Shown: in pieces, positions 43,271 to 52,662 of the stretch | Layout of the letters: each line of letters starts with the position of its first letter | Numbering within the stretch: the first letter of the stretch is position 1 | Assembly: GCA_902760755.1 (NCBI GenBank) | Contig: CACWHK010000011.1 | Location: 1-56,780, forward strand | Origin: an uncultured Lachnospiraceae bacterium | GTDB taxonomy: Bacteria; Bacillota; Clostridia; Lachnospirales; Lachnospiraceae | DNA: 56,780 nt | Direction: 5' to 3' | Translations under genes and position numbers: made by a program | The notes under the pieces: model-generated | Told to the model about the DNA's origin: nothing | The model's database searches: none | What the model saw: the letters and a program-made list of their open reading frames with translations, nothing else

Positions 43271-44779
43271 TTATTCCACGGCAGTAAATGTCACCGTAAA
43301 GGTCGTCCCCTCCCCGGGGGTACTCTCCAGGCGGATCTTCGCATCATGTCGCTCCAGGATCACCGCAACCAGGGACATGCCGAGGCCGGCACCACCGGCA
43401 GCACGGGTTCTGGACTTGTCGACCATGAAGAACTCATCAAAGATTTTTTTCTGATCCTCCTCGGAGATTCCGATGCCGTGGTCACGGACCGTGAAGCAAT
43501 ATGCGGCAGTCGGTTTTTCGTTCGGGTTATCGGAGAAGTCTGAAACCGGATGTCCGGAAAACTCCACGGTATCCCCCTCCTTCGACGCCTTCCTTGCGTT
43601 GTCGATCAGGTTGATGAAGACGGTTTTCAGAAGCTCGGAGTCACCCTCCAGAAAGCCCGGTGCCACATCCAGGGACAGGGTCTGTCCGGATGCGGTAAGA
43701 AGAGGTGTCATACTGGTTTTTACGCTCTCTGCGAGTGCTTCCGCGGAGAGCTTTTTCTTTTCGATCGGATGGTCCTTTAAGTAGAGCAGGTCGAAAAGCT
43801 TCATGGACATAGCCTCCAGACGCTTTCCTTCGGAGAAGATATACCCCAGCGCCTGTTGCTGCTCGTCTCTGGACAGGTCCAGGGAACGCATGGTGTCCGC
43901 GTACCCGATGATACTGGTCATGGGGGTTTTGATCTCATGGGTGAAATCCGCCACGAACTGCTCCCTGCGGTGGATCATGTCATTCAGCTCCTCCACGTGA
44001 TTCTCCACCGAGTCCGCCATGGAGTTAAACCGGTCAGAGAGCATACCAACCTCGTCAGCGGTCCGGATCCTGGAGCGGACGGAGTAATCTCCCTCAGCAA
44101 AGGAATCCGTGGTGTCCCGCAGGGACTCCAGCGGGCGCGTCAGAAGACGACTCAAAATGTAGAGCAGAAGGGCGGAAAGCCCCAGGATCAGCAGAGTGAT
44201 CTCCCGGTACTCGCGGACGCTCTGATCCAGCATGGCATGAACATCGGAGATATCCCTGCGGGTGATGATATTCAGAGGCTTCTCGTCCAGCGTGGAGTTC
44301 GAAGTAACATAGAGGTAATACCGTTCGCCTTCCTCCGTGAGGAGATAGTTCTTTTTCGCGTTATCGCCGAATTCAAAGAGATTGACGGTGGCGGCGCTTT
44401 GTTCAGCTCCGGAAGAATCTGTTCCGGATATCCTGTCCGGAGGCAGATCTGACAGATCCGGGAAGTCTTCTTCACTGGTATATACATAGGAGGTTCCGTA
44501 GCGGATGGCCAGGGCCTCTTCTCCGGAGATCATGCCGCTGAAGACCTGATTTCCAATGGAAGGAAGGGAGCCGTTCAGATCATAACGCCCGGAATTGATG
44601 ATGTTCAGAAGCTCATATTCCACAGAGGACTGCACCAGATTGTTCTCGGTCACTGCGGACTTGATCGCGGTGTCCATGGTGAGCCGGTAGCTCCGCTTCA
44701 TCAGAAGAAAACCCACAACACCGGTTGTGAGCGAGAGAAGAAGCAGATTTAAGAACAATACTTTGTGTCGGAATTTCAT
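43271..44779 (-). CDS. Sensor histidine kinase
   Basis: 502 residues. Membrane segments at about 7-25 and 194-213 bracket an outside sensing region of about 165 residues. A HAMP domain follows (about 214-266), then the HisKA motif FVADFTHEIKTPMTSIIGYA with the phospho-accepting His (about 283), an N box LIDNARKAS, DHGIGISEED and GGAGLGMSLVAVI. It would autophosphorylate and pass phosphate to the response regulator encoded 121 bp upstream on the same strand. The sensed signal is unknown; the linked exporter suggests cell-envelope stress or a peptide. Confidence 0.93.
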   Translation of the reverse strand: MKFRHKVLFLNLLLLSLTTGVVGFLLMKRSYRLTMDTAIKSAVTENNLVQSSVEYELLNIINSGRYDLNGSLPSIGNQVFSGMISGEEALAIRYGTSYVYTSEEDFPDLSDLPPDRISGTDSSGAEQSAATVNLFEFGDNAKKNYLLTEEGERYYLYVTSNSTLDEKPLNIITRRDISDVHAMLDQSVREYREITLLILGLSALLLYILSRLLTRPLESLRDTTDSFAEGDYSVRSRIRTADEVGMLSDRFNSMADSVENHVEELNDMIHRREQFVADFTHEIKTPMTSIIGYADTMRSLDLSRDEQQQALGYIFSEGKRLEAMSMKLFDLLYLKDHPIEKKKLSAEALAESVKTSMTPLLTASGQTLSLDVAPGFLEGDSELLKTVFINLIDNARKASKEGDTVEFSGHPVSDFSDNPNEKPTAAYCFTVRDHGIGISEEDQKKIFDEFFMVDKSRTRAAGGAGLGMSLVAVILERHDAKIRLESTPGEGTTFTVTFTAVE

Positions 44780-44799
44780 GATTACACCTGTGTAGACCG

Positions 44800-44867
44800 G
44801 ATTCTTCGCACCGTGTGTTCAGAATGACAGGAAAATGTCATTCTGACGAGCGCAGCGAGGAAGAATC
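44800..44867. repeat. Full GTCATTCTGA palindrome between kinase and regulator genes
   Basis: GATTCTTCGC ... TTCAGAATGAC pairs with GTCATTCTGA ... GCGAGGAAGAATC about an 8-nt centre. It lies inside the operon, so it could act as a partial terminator or a stabiliser between the two genes. Confidence 0.85.
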
Positions 44868-44900
44868 TTTTTGTTTCGTAAGTGGTATTCGGCCGGGTGG

Positions 44901-45554
44901 TTATTCGGTCAGTCTGTAGCCGGTATTATATACGGATTTCAGATTCCCCTTCAGATCCAGCTTTCTGCGGAGGCGCTGCACATGCAGGTCCAGCGTCCGC
45001 GTATCCCCCATCCAGTCCGTCTCCCAGACCGTCTCGTAGATCCGGTCGCGATAGAGGGTGATATTTACGTTCCGGACGAACATAAGAAGCAGCTCGAACT
45101 CCTTCGGTGTCAGTGTCACATCCTCGCCGTCCTTTGTGACGGTGCGGTTGGTTGCATCGATCACCAGGTTTCTGAACTGCAGGATGTCTTCCGTCTTATG
45201 ATACCGACGCAGCACGATATTGATCCGCGCCAGCAGCTCCACGATCTCGAAGGGCTTCACCAGATAGTCCTCCGCACCGGAGGTGAGTCCCTTCATGCGG
45301 TCGTCCAGGGATGCTTTGGCGGTGATAAAGATGACGGGGATCCCCATGGGGCGGATGTACTCCATCAGCTCATAGCCGTTGATCTCCGGCAGCATGATAT
45401 CCAGCAGGATCAGGTCAAATGTATGGTCCTCCAGAATATCCGCAGCGGCTTTCCCGTCATACAGTGCAGTGCAGTTGTAGCCGGCCTTCGTCAGGTTCAG
45501 CCGGATCAGATCCGAGATCGGTTTTTCATCCTCTACGATCAGTATCTTCAACAT
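44901..45554 (-). CDS. OmpR/PhoB-family response regulator
   Basis: 217 residues. Receiver domain: ILIVEDEKPISDLI, phospho-acceptor Asp 52 in LILLDIMLPE, VIFITAKAS and DYLVKPFEIVE. The C-terminal winged-helix domain reads VTLTPKEFELLLMFVRN, then RDRIYETVWETDWMGDTRTL and DLHVQRLRRKLD. It binds DNA as a dimer on direct repeats, and the 11-bp-spaced GATACATTTC boxes found at four promoters in this window are the natural candidates for its sites. Its ribosome site AAGGAGGGG lies inside a tandemly repeated leader. Confidence 0.94.
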   Translation of the reverse strand: MLKILIVEDEKPISDLIRLNLTKAGYNCTALYDGKAAADILEDHTFDLILLDIMLPEINGYELMEYIRPMGIPVIFITAKASLDDRMKGLTSGAEDYLVKPFEIVELLARINIVLRRYHKTEDILQFRNLVIDATNRTVTKDGEDVTLTPKEFELLLMFVRNVNITLYRDRIYETVWETDWMGDTRTLDLHVQRLRRKLDLKGNLKSVYNTGYRLTE

Positions 45555-45555
45555 T

Positions 45556-45844
45556 GCGGGCCCCTCCTTCTACCCATGGCACGAAGCCTGCTTCGCAGTC
45601 TTCCCTCGGCTTTGCCGAGGTATCGCGCCCTTGGAGCGATGTGTCCTCACTCCGTTCGGATACAAGGGATCTTCCCACACGCTGCGCGTGCGGGCCCCTC
45701 CTTCTACCCATGGCACGAAGCCTGCTTCGCAGTCTTCCCTCGGCTTTGCCGAGGTATCGCGCCCTTGGCGCGATGTGTCCTCACTCCGTTCGGATACAAG
45801 GGATCTTCCCACACGCTGCGCGTGCGGGCCCCTCCTTCTACCCA
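45556..45844. repeat. Two tandem 134-bp structured repeats in the regulator leader
   Basis: Units 45556-45689 and 45690-45823 differ at about one position (GGAGCGAT against GGCGCGAT), followed by 21 bases of a third unit. Each holds hairpins CCTCGGC-TTT-GCCGAGG, ATCGCGCC-CTT-GGCGCGAT, GAAGC-CT-GCTTC and CACGC-TGC-GCGTG. On the minus strand each carries AAGGAGGGG, the regulator's ribosome site. Confidence 0.92.
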
Positions 45845-45883
45845 GTTTATCACATTTCATTTCGTTCGTGTAGGTATAGAAAA

Positions 45884-45915
45884 AGGATAGAATAAAAAAG
45901 CATCAAAAATGTTTC
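45884..45915 (-). promoter_or_regulatory. Direct-repeat operator and promoter of the two-component operon
   Basis: On the minus strand GAAACATTTTT and GATGCTTTTTT, then -10 TATCCT (45889-45884), which begins 26 bp from the start of the first half-site. The second half-site is degenerate. This implies self-regulation. Confidence 0.5.
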
Positions 45916-45920
45916 GAAAT

Positions 45921-45952
45921 GATACATTTCAGATACATTTCCCCTGTATAGT
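45921..45952 (+). promoter_or_regulatory. Direct-repeat operator and promoter of the exporter operon
   Basis: GATACATTTCA and GATACATTTCC, 11 bp apart, the most regular copy; -10 TATAGT at 45947-45952. Confidence 0.75.
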
Positions 45953-46025
45953 TCTATTCGTGTTCTATACAGGACATGTGCCTTTTTGATATAATACAGT
46001 ATCATCTCTATCAAGGACAGATCAT

Positions 46026-47045
46026 ATGAAGAAATCCCTTAAAAAACTGAATATCGTGCTTTCAGGGCTTCTGCTTCTGTCCCTTACCGGCTGTGGCGAG
46101 GCTGTGGAAGACAGCCTTGTCCCGCCGGAAACCCCCTCGTACAACGCATACGTTCCGAGCCAGGCGGATGTGATCCGCGGAGATCTGGAGCGGAAGTTTG
46201 AGAAGCGCCTGGACCTTGTGGGCTATGACCGGATGCGCTATCGCTTCACCCAGGCGGAGTACATGGAGCTCTACGGAACCTACCAGCTGGAGGTGGACGA
46301 GGTCCACGTAAATGTAGGTGACGCGGTGCATCCCGGGGACTTGATGGTGTCCTTCCACTCCAAGGTGCTGGACGATAAGATAACCGAAAATGAAAAGACC
46401 ATTACAGATGCGCAGCTTTCCATAGATCACCTGAAGAAGCTGAGTTCCATAGATCCGACGCAGGATTATGCGGAGGAGATTAAACGGCTGGAGCGGGAGA
46501 TCAGTGTGGCGAGGCTGTACATTTCCGATGTACATGATACCTATAATAAGCTGAACATCTTCGCGAAGGAGGACGGCCACGTCAGCATGGTGAACTCCAT
46601 GCTGCAGGACGGATACGTGGTTCCGGAGACAGACCTGATCCTGGTGGACGTGGATGATGGAATCTACCGCGCGGAGATCACGGGAGAGGCAAGCTTTAAG
46701 ACAGGAGAGCAGTACACAGCCACCACACGGTACAGCGAGTGCCAGGTGGAGGTGATCGATCCTCCGGAGGGAGCCGGTGCTTCCATGGTTTACTTCCGAC
46801 CCGTCGGACGGGAGGGAGACATCCTGGAAAAGAATCTGATGCTGCAAATGGAGCTTCCGGTCCTGAAGGATGTGTGTTATGTAAACCGGCAGGCGGTATA
46901 TGAAAAGGACGGAAAATACTTCGTCTACGTTGTAAAGGAGAACGGCATGCGGGATGCAGTTTATATCACCGCAGGAGAGCAGTTCGGAAACTACCTGATC
47001 GTAAAGGAAGGTTTAAACGGCGGAGAAAAGGTGGAATTGCCGTAA
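46026..47045 (+). CDS. HlyD/RND-type adaptor lipoprotein 1
   Basis: 339 residues. Lipobox SLTGC, Cys 23. The mature part has the adaptor plan: a biotinyl-lipoyl-like hairpin (VDEVHVNVGDAVHPGDLMVS, later FAKEDGHVSMVNSML), a coiled-coil arm (about 115-170, ENEKTITDAQLSIDHLKKL), a beta barrel (YRAEITGEASFKTGEQ) and a C-terminal membrane-proximal part ending GLNGGEKVELP. In Gram-positives such proteins pair with MacB-like permeases. AAGGACAG lies before the ATG. It is the first gene of the exporter operon. Confidence 0.85.
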   Translation: MKKSLKKLNIVLSGLLLLSLTGCGEAVEDSLVPPETPSYNAYVPSQADVIRGDLERKFEKRLDLVGYDRMRYRFTQAEYMELYGTYQLEVDEVHVNVGDAVHPGDLMVSFHSKVLDDKITENEKTITDAQLSIDHLKKLSSIDPTQDYAEEIKRLEREISVARLYISDVHDTYNKLNIFAKEDGHVSMVNSMLQDGYVVPETDLILVDVDDGIYRAEITGEASFKTGEQYTATTRYSECQVEVIDPPEGAGASMVYFRPVGREGDILEKNLMLQMELPVLKDVCYVNRQAVYEKDGKYFVYVVKENGMRDAVYITAGEQFGNYLIVKEGLNGGEKVELP

Positions 47046-47051
47046 CGCAGA

Positions 47052-47217
47052 GCTATTCGCAGCCTGGGCGAACATGCGATTGCGTGCTTGCACGCAAAAT
47101 CGCATATGTTCGTACATGCCCTGCGAAGCAGGAATGCCACGAGCGCCGCAGTCATAAGCCGCGCAGCGGCGACGGATGCGAAGCAGACGGACTGCGGCCG
47201 CCGTGGCAGCGAATAGC
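47052..47217. ncRNA. Structured intergenic element B (same architecture as element A)
   Basis: 166 nt. Stems: P1 CTATTCGC/GCGAATAG (47053-47060 with 47209-47216); P2 CGAACAT/ATGTTCG, GCGAT/ATCGC and TGCGTG-CTTG-CACGCA (47069-47112); P3 CCTGC-GAA-GCAGG (47120-47132); P4 TGCCACG/CGTGGCA (47135-47141 with 47202-47208); P5 GCCGCAGTC/GACTGCGGC (47145-47153 with 47190-47198); P6 GCCGC-GCA-GCGGC (47158-47170). P7 is short here (TGC-GAA-GCA). It lies between the two adaptor genes, inside the operon. Confidence 0.7.
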
Positions 47218-47240
47218 GTAGATATAGAAAGGAACCCCAA

Positions 47241-49766
47241 ATGCTGAAAGCAAAAACGCAAAACAGAATAAGAAGATCCATCGCGATGCTGCTTTGCGTT
47301 GGTTTGCTTGGCGGAACCCTTACCGCCTGCGGGGAAGCAAAGAAGGCTGCGGCACCGGAGCTTCTGGAGCCTGCGGGCATCACGGAATCCTATCGCCCCG
47401 TGAAGCGGAGAGATATCGGTGACACCAGCATGCTGGAGGGCATCGTGGTTGCGGAGTCCTATCCGGTCTTCGCGGAGAAGCCCTTCGAGATCTATCAGTT
47501 AAATGTAACGCCCGGCGATTATGTGGAGGCCGGGGATGTGATCGCCACCGGAGACACGAGGGATCTGGATACCGGTATATCGAATCTCAATCGGGAGCTC
47601 GAATCCCTTTCCCTGGAGCGCTCCGCAGGACAGACGATCTCTGCGAAGACCGTGGAGATGCTGACCTGGCAGAAGAAGGCTGCAGAGGAAGCAGGCTTCT
47701 CCGGAGATGCCTACGACACGGAGATCCGGATCGAGAAGGAGAATCTTCGGTATGAGCAGGAGTCGATCGATGCTTCGATCCGAGCCGTGAAGAAGGAGCT
47801 TTCCAAGCTGCAGGAGGATAAGGGGAAGCGGGTCTACCGTGCACCCCACAGCGGATATGTGACATTTCTGAAGGATATTTCTGCAACCAATTCCGTTCAG
47901 CAGAGCGAGAACATCGCGGTGATCTCGGACTACAACGACCTCTATATCGAGGTGGCAAAGCCGACGAACGCCTATAAATTCGCAAACTATCAGGAAAAGT
48001 ATATCCTGGTGGAAGGAAAGAAGCACACCGTACAGGAGTATGAATATACCACAAAGGAAATGAGCTACGCAGAGACCATGTCCGCGTACCCTTACGTCCG
48101 TTTCCGCGTGGAGGGCGTACCCATGGAGATCGGTGCGACCATGCCGATCTACTTCGCAAAGAAGAGCAGCACGGATGTGATCTCTGTCGAGAACGACTCG
48201 ATCTACCGTGAAGGTGAGATCTATTACTGTTACGTAAAGAATCAGGACGGAGAGCAGGAGCGTCGGAACCTGGAGGTCGGTGCCGTGGATTCTCTCTACA
48301 CCGAGGTGATCTCCGGTCTGGAGGAGGGAGACCTGGTCTTCTATGATAACAAGTCCGTGCTTCCGGTGAAGTACACCGAGTACGAGGTGAAGGCCAAGGA
48401 TTATATCGAAGAGTTCTATGCTGAGGCAATCTCCATGCTGCTGACCGAGCATGACCTGTATCTTTCGGATTACAGCGGATCCCTTACATCCTCAAAGGTG
48501 TCCATGGGGGATCAGGTGGAGAAGGGACAGGAGCTGCTGGAGATCGAGATTCCGAGAGGGAAGGGCGAGCTGGCAGAGCAAAAGAACCGGATCACGGATA
48601 CGGAGCAGAGCCATTCGAACCGTATGAAGCAGCTGGATCAGCAGATCGCCGACACGAAGGCAAGGATGGAAGCTGCAGCCAACCAGCCGGCTCCCACGAC
48701 CAGGAAGAAGGAAACGAACGAAGAAACCACAAAGGAGCCGGAAGCAGGAACCACGAATGCGCCGGAAGCGGGCACTTCGAATGCATCGCAGAATCAGGAT
48801 TCGGAAGCTCCGGGTGAGGACGAAACCAACGAACCAGGTGAGAAGGATACTGATGCACCGGACAACACGCCGGACAACACACCGGGCAGAGTCGAGACCG
48901 ACGCACCGGGCGGAGTTGATACGGATGTACCGGGCGAAGATGATACGGAAAATGATGTGCAGGATGAGGAAGACGACACGCCCTCGGATGAGGAACGGGA
49001 AGCACTTCGGGCCAGCCTCTATGTAAAGGAAATCTGCTCCGCGGAGCTGGAGATCCTTGCACAGCAAAAGAAGCTGGAGGAGTACAGCTACAATTATACC
49101 ATCCGGCAGCTGAAGGATCAGCTGGCAGAGATGAATGTAGGAGCATCGACCAACGGCAAGGTAACCGTGACCGCACGGGCAGAGGGAACCCTGGGCCAGA
49201 TCGGTCTGCAGGAGAACACATCCCTTTATAAGGGAGAGTACCTCTTCACCGTGAACCGGGAGGGAGAGAAGCTTCTTCGGATCAGCATGCCGAAGGCCCG
49301 CGGACAGGTGAGCCAGACGGCAGCCAAGCCGGGTCAGAAGATCGAGCTTCGGACGGATGATAAGGTTTATACGGGAACCTGTATCGCGGTCAACGGAAAT
49401 CAGGATAAAAACTATCTCTTTACCAGAGACGGGAAGGAGCATCTGACCCATTCCCAGCCGTACACCGCAGGGCAGACCGAGCAGTTCTTTGTGCGGATGG
49501 ATGATGATTCCTACTACACGGACGGCATGCCGTCGGCCGTGGCAAGCTTCCAGGGACGCTTTATCCGCAGCGGTATCACCGTTCCCTCGCGGGCAGTGTA
49601 CAGCGAGAAGGATACGAAGACGGATGAAATGATCAACTTCGTCTGGAAGGTAACAGAGGGCGGTCTGGTGAAGCAGACCGTAACAGTCTATGAGAGCAAT
49701 CTCCCGGGAGATGAGAAGATGATCCTCTCGGGTGTGGAGATCGGGGACAAGGTGGTTGTGGAGTAG
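47241..49766 (+). CDS. Double adaptor lipoprotein with Pro/Gly/Asp-rich linker
   Basis: 841 residues, over twice the usual adaptor length. Lipobox TLTAC, Cys 30. The N-terminal half has one lipoyl/hairpin/barrel set (LNVTPGDYVEAGDVIATGDT, a coiled coil about 110-200, APHSGYVTFLKDI). The C-terminal half has a second lipoyl half (SKVSMGDQVEKGQELLEIEI) and barrel (TARAEGTLGQIG, PSRAVYSEKDTKTDEMINF). Between the hairpin arms is a low-complexity linker (about 485-590; repeats such as PDNTPDNTPG and APGGVDTDVPGEDD). It could reach across the cell wall. It precedes the permease by 64 bp. Confidence 0.82.
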   Translation: MLKAKTQNRIRRSIAMLLCVGLLGGTLTACGEAKKAAAPELLEPAGITESYRPVKRRDIGDTSMLEGIVVAESYPVFAEKPFEIYQLNVTPGDYVEAGDVIATGDTRDLDTGISNLNRELESLSLERSAGQTISAKTVEMLTWQKKAAEEAGFSGDAYDTEIRIEKENLRYEQESIDASIRAVKKELSKLQEDKGKRVYRAPHSGYVTFLKDISATNSVQQSENIAVISDYNDLYIEVAKPTNAYKFANYQEKYILVEGKKHTVQEYEYTTKEMSYAETMSAYPYVRFRVEGVPMEIGATMPIYFAKKSSTDVISVENDSIYREGEIYYCYVKNQDGEQERRNLEVGAVDSLYTEVISGLEEGDLVFYDNKSVLPVKYTEYEVKAKDYIEEFYAEAISMLLTEHDLYLSDYSGSLTSSKVSMGDQVEKGQELLEIEIPRGKGELAEQKNRITDTEQSHSNRMKQLDQQIADTKARMEAAANQPAPTTRKKETNEETTKEPEAGTTNAPEAGTSNASQNQDSEAPGEDETNEPGEKDTDAPDNTPDNTPGRVETDAPGGVDTDVPGEDDTENDVQDEEDDTPSDEEREALRASLYVKEICSAELEILAQQKKLEEYSYNYTIRQLKDQLAEMNVGASTNGKVTVTARAEGTLGQIGLQENTSLYKGEYLFTVNREGEKLLRISMPKARGQVSQTAAKPGQKIELRTDDKVYTGTCIAVNGNQDKNYLFTRDGKEHLTHSQPYTAGQTEQFFVRMDDDSYYTDGMPSAVASFQGRFIRSGITVPSRAVYSEKDTKTDEMINFVWKVTEGGLVKQTVTVYESNLPGDEKMILSGVEIGDKVVVE

Positions 49767-49830
49767 CCACAAGGACAGATACGGTGTGGCCGGGCGGGAG
49801 CGTTCCGGGATGCCGTGAACAGGTGATAAA

Positions 49831-52659
49831 ATGCGGTTTATACTTACGAAGATCAAAAATAAATATCGTCTGTACCTGGCACTTCTGGTCGGAGTCATCT
49901 CCATGATCGCAGTTTTCGGTGTGGTTCTGATGCTTCGCAAGGGATCTCTCGACCGGGTGATCCAGAGCGAGTTCGTCAGCGCAAATGCCGAGACCGGGGA
50001 GTTCCCCGCAGCCTTAAACCGCTCCGGCGACTATCTTCCGGAGGCCGGTACACCGGCAGCGGAGGGCGTGGCTCAGGAAATGGGCAGCTACGAATCCACC
50101 TGGGATAAGTATCTGGGGATTCCGGTGCTTTCCACCCAGCGGATCGCATGGATGAAGGGCCGGAGAGCGGAGTTTTCCTACCGCGGCATCGACGGCTATT
50201 TGGATATCGGCTTCTATGAGGGTGGATATGAGAACGGACATTTCAATCTGCTGGACGGAGTGTATCCTTCGGCAGCGGGTAAGATGGAGGAGAATCATTA
50301 TCCCTGTCTCATCAGTCAGTATGACATGGACGTGGATCACCTGGTTGTGGGTGAGACCCTGACCATGCACGAGCTGGGAGGGAAGGACAGCCCGGATATC
50401 GTCTTCCATATCGTCGGGATCGTGGAAGAAAGCGGTTATGATGATTATTGCTGGCATAAGGGCTTAAAGCAGAACGGTCTCATGCTCTACGTGGAGCCGT
50501 CGGATTTCAGCACCATCGTAGAAAAGAACGGGGTGGATAAGCTCCTCTATGAGATGACCCGGTTCTACGATTATCGGAAGCTGACCATCGAAAATGCAGA
50601 TGCCGTAGAGAACTATCTGGCACAGTTCGTGGAGAAGGATCCGGCACTGACGGAGAATCTTTCATCCTCCCTGATCCAGGCACGGCAGAAGGGAACCTCT
50701 GTGAAGGCAGCCCTTTATGCCATCTCGATCCCGCTTCTTCTGCTGGTGGTACTTTTCATCGGCATGATCTCCGTACGGATTGTAACCAGTGAGCGGACAG
50801 AGATCGCCATGCTTCATAGCCGAGGAATGAAAAGGTCACGTATCCTGCTTCTCTATTTGGTGCAGTCACTGCTGATCGCAGCGGTAGCATACCTGCCGGG
50901 CCTGCTTCTTGGCTATGGTGCAGGGAAGCTCACGGCTTCCGTAACGGGCTTCCTGGAATTCTCCGGGGAACCGGTGCGTGGCTACGGCATGGACTCGGGC
51001 ATGGTACTGATGTCTGCAGTTGCCGCATTTCTGGCAGCCATCATCATGCTGCTTCCGGTGATCCCGCAGTCGAAGAGTACCGTGGTGGAGACCAAGAAAC
51101 AGAAGGTGCGAAGCGGCAGTCCCCTCTGGGAGAAGTTCTTCGTGGACATCATCCTGCTGGGCATCTCCGTCTATCTTCTGTATGATTATACCAAACAGCT
51201 GGACAGCCTGAAGCTGTCGGTGCTTTCGGGAGAGGGGATCGATCCCATGATCTTCCTGGATTCCACACTCTTCCTTATTTCCTGCGGACTCCTGATCCTC
51301 CGACTCATGTCGTACCTGGTACGGCTGATCTTCCGGATCGGACGTAAGCGCTTCAAGCCTGCGACCTACGCGTCGCTGCTGCAGATCATCCGCACCCGTC
51401 GCGGCGCGGGCGTGATCTCCGTATTCCTGGTACTGACCATCGCCATGAGTATCTTCAATGCAAATATGGCACGGACGGTCAGTGCAAATCAGGAGGCAAG
51501 GATCCGGTACAACACCGGCGCGGATGTGACTGTGGCCGAGAACTGGCAGATCCGTGTGCTGACCCAGGAATCTCCCCAGAAGTGGATGTACCGCGAGCCG
51601 GACTACAGCCCCTTTGAGAGCCTTGTGGATGAGGGCCTGGCAGAATCCGTGACCAGAGTGATCACGGATGATAAGACGCTGATCAACATCGGACGCACCG
51701 GTCAGGAGATCGGTACCATGATGGCCATCAATACGAAGCAGTTCGGTGAGACGGCCCGCCTGGATGACGGCCTTACGGAGGAGCACTGGTTCAACTACCT
51801 GAACGAGCTCTCCCAGACCACCAACGGTGTGCTGATCTCGCGGAACCTGGCGAAGAAGTATGATCTGTCCGTGGGTGATACCATCACCTACTCCAGATAT
51901 TCCCCGCTGGATGCGACCTACATTTACGCTGCAACCGCAGGGAAGATCACGGGAATTGTTGATGCATTTCCGGGATACAAGACCGTAACCTACGAGTACA
52001 ACGAACAGGGCGAGCTGACTGAGAAGGAGAACTTCCTGATCGTTGCCAATTATGCAAATGAAGTGGTTGCCTTTGAGAAGACGCCTTACAGTGTCTGGAT
52101 CCGCACTTCCCATACGGGCGAAGAGATCCGCACGGCGCTGGAGCAGAAGCTGGAGCCCGGCGGACGTACGCTGAAGAGCGTGGTCAGCACGGAGGAGCTC
52201 ATAAATGAGATGCAGGCAACCTCCATGATCAAGATCACCAACGGCCTGTTTACACTGGACTTTCTGGTGGCACTGCTGCTCTGTGTGATCGGATATCTGA
52301 TCCACTGGATCACGTCCATCCGTGACCGCGGGCTGCTGTTTGGTATCTACCGTGCCATGGGTATCTCCATGCGCGAGGTGAACCGGATGCTGTCACTGGA
52401 ACAGCTCTTCCTGTCCCTCGGACCGGTTCTGGCCGGTGTGGGTGCAGGATCTCTGGCAACCCTGCTGTTCTCGAAGCTTTTCGCAGTGGTTTACCTGCCG
52501 GAGAAGCATGCAGTATCCCTTTCGACCTACGTATCGGGCATGGATCTGCTGCGACTCGGAGTGATCATCGGAACGTCGATCATACTCTGCTTTATCATCA
52601 TTCGCCAGATCATCCGGAGGATGAAGATCACAGAGGCGTTAAAACTAGGGGAAGACTAG
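49831..52659 (+). CDS. MacB/FtsX-family ABC transporter permease
   Basis: 942 residues. One membrane segment near residue 12-32, a large outside domain to about 290, then segments at about 295-318, 341-366 and 391-413 (FtsX domain 1), two or three further segments (about 440-460, 480-500, 525-545), a second outside domain (about 550-800), and three C-terminal segments ending LGVIIGTSIILCFIIIRQII. The two FtsX-type halves fit a lantibiotic- or peptide-type exporter, or a mechanotransmission pump. Its ATPases are the next two genes and its adaptors the two before. Confidence 0.9.
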   Translation: MRFILTKIKNKYRLYLALLVGVISMIAVFGVVLMLRKGSLDRVIQSEFVSANAETGEFPAALNRSGDYLPEAGTPAAEGVAQEMGSYESTWDKYLGIPVLSTQRIAWMKGRRAEFSYRGIDGYLDIGFYEGGYENGHFNLLDGVYPSAAGKMEENHYPCLISQYDMDVDHLVVGETLTMHELGGKDSPDIVFHIVGIVEESGYDDYCWHKGLKQNGLMLYVEPSDFSTIVEKNGVDKLLYEMTRFYDYRKLTIENADAVENYLAQFVEKDPALTENLSSSLIQARQKGTSVKAALYAISIPLLLLVVLFIGMISVRIVTSERTEIAMLHSRGMKRSRILLLYLVQSLLIAAVAYLPGLLLGYGAGKLTASVTGFLEFSGEPVRGYGMDSGMVLMSAVAAFLAAIIMLLPVIPQSKSTVVETKKQKVRSGSPLWEKFFVDIILLGISVYLLYDYTKQLDSLKLSVLSGEGIDPMIFLDSTLFLISCGLLILRLMSYLVRLIFRIGRKRFKPATYASLLQIIRTRRGAGVISVFLVLTIAMSIFNANMARTVSANQEARIRYNTGADVTVAENWQIRVLTQESPQKWMYREPDYSPFESLVDEGLAESVTRVITDDKTLINIGRTGQEIGTMMAINTKQFGETARLDDGLTEEHWFNYLNELSQTTNGVLISRNLAKKYDLSVGDTITYSRYSPLDATYIYAATAGKITGIVDAFPGYKTVTYEYNEQGELTEKENFLIVANYANEVVAFEKTPYSVWIRTSHTGEEIRTALEQKLEPGGRTLKSVVSTEELINEMQATSMIKITNGLFTLDFLVALLLCVIGYLIHWITSIRDRGLLFGIYRAMGISMREVNRMLSLEQLFLSLGPVLAGVGAGSLATLLFSKLFAVVYLPEKHAVSLSTYVSGMDLLRLGVIIGTSIILCFIIIRQIIRRMKITEALKLGED

Positions 52660-52662
52660 CTT

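Noticed and set aside
45570-45860. Minus-strand open frame through the 134-bp tandem repeats
   Set aside because: The repeated unit is made of hairpins and has a length that changes frame from unit to unit, so a coding role is unlikely.
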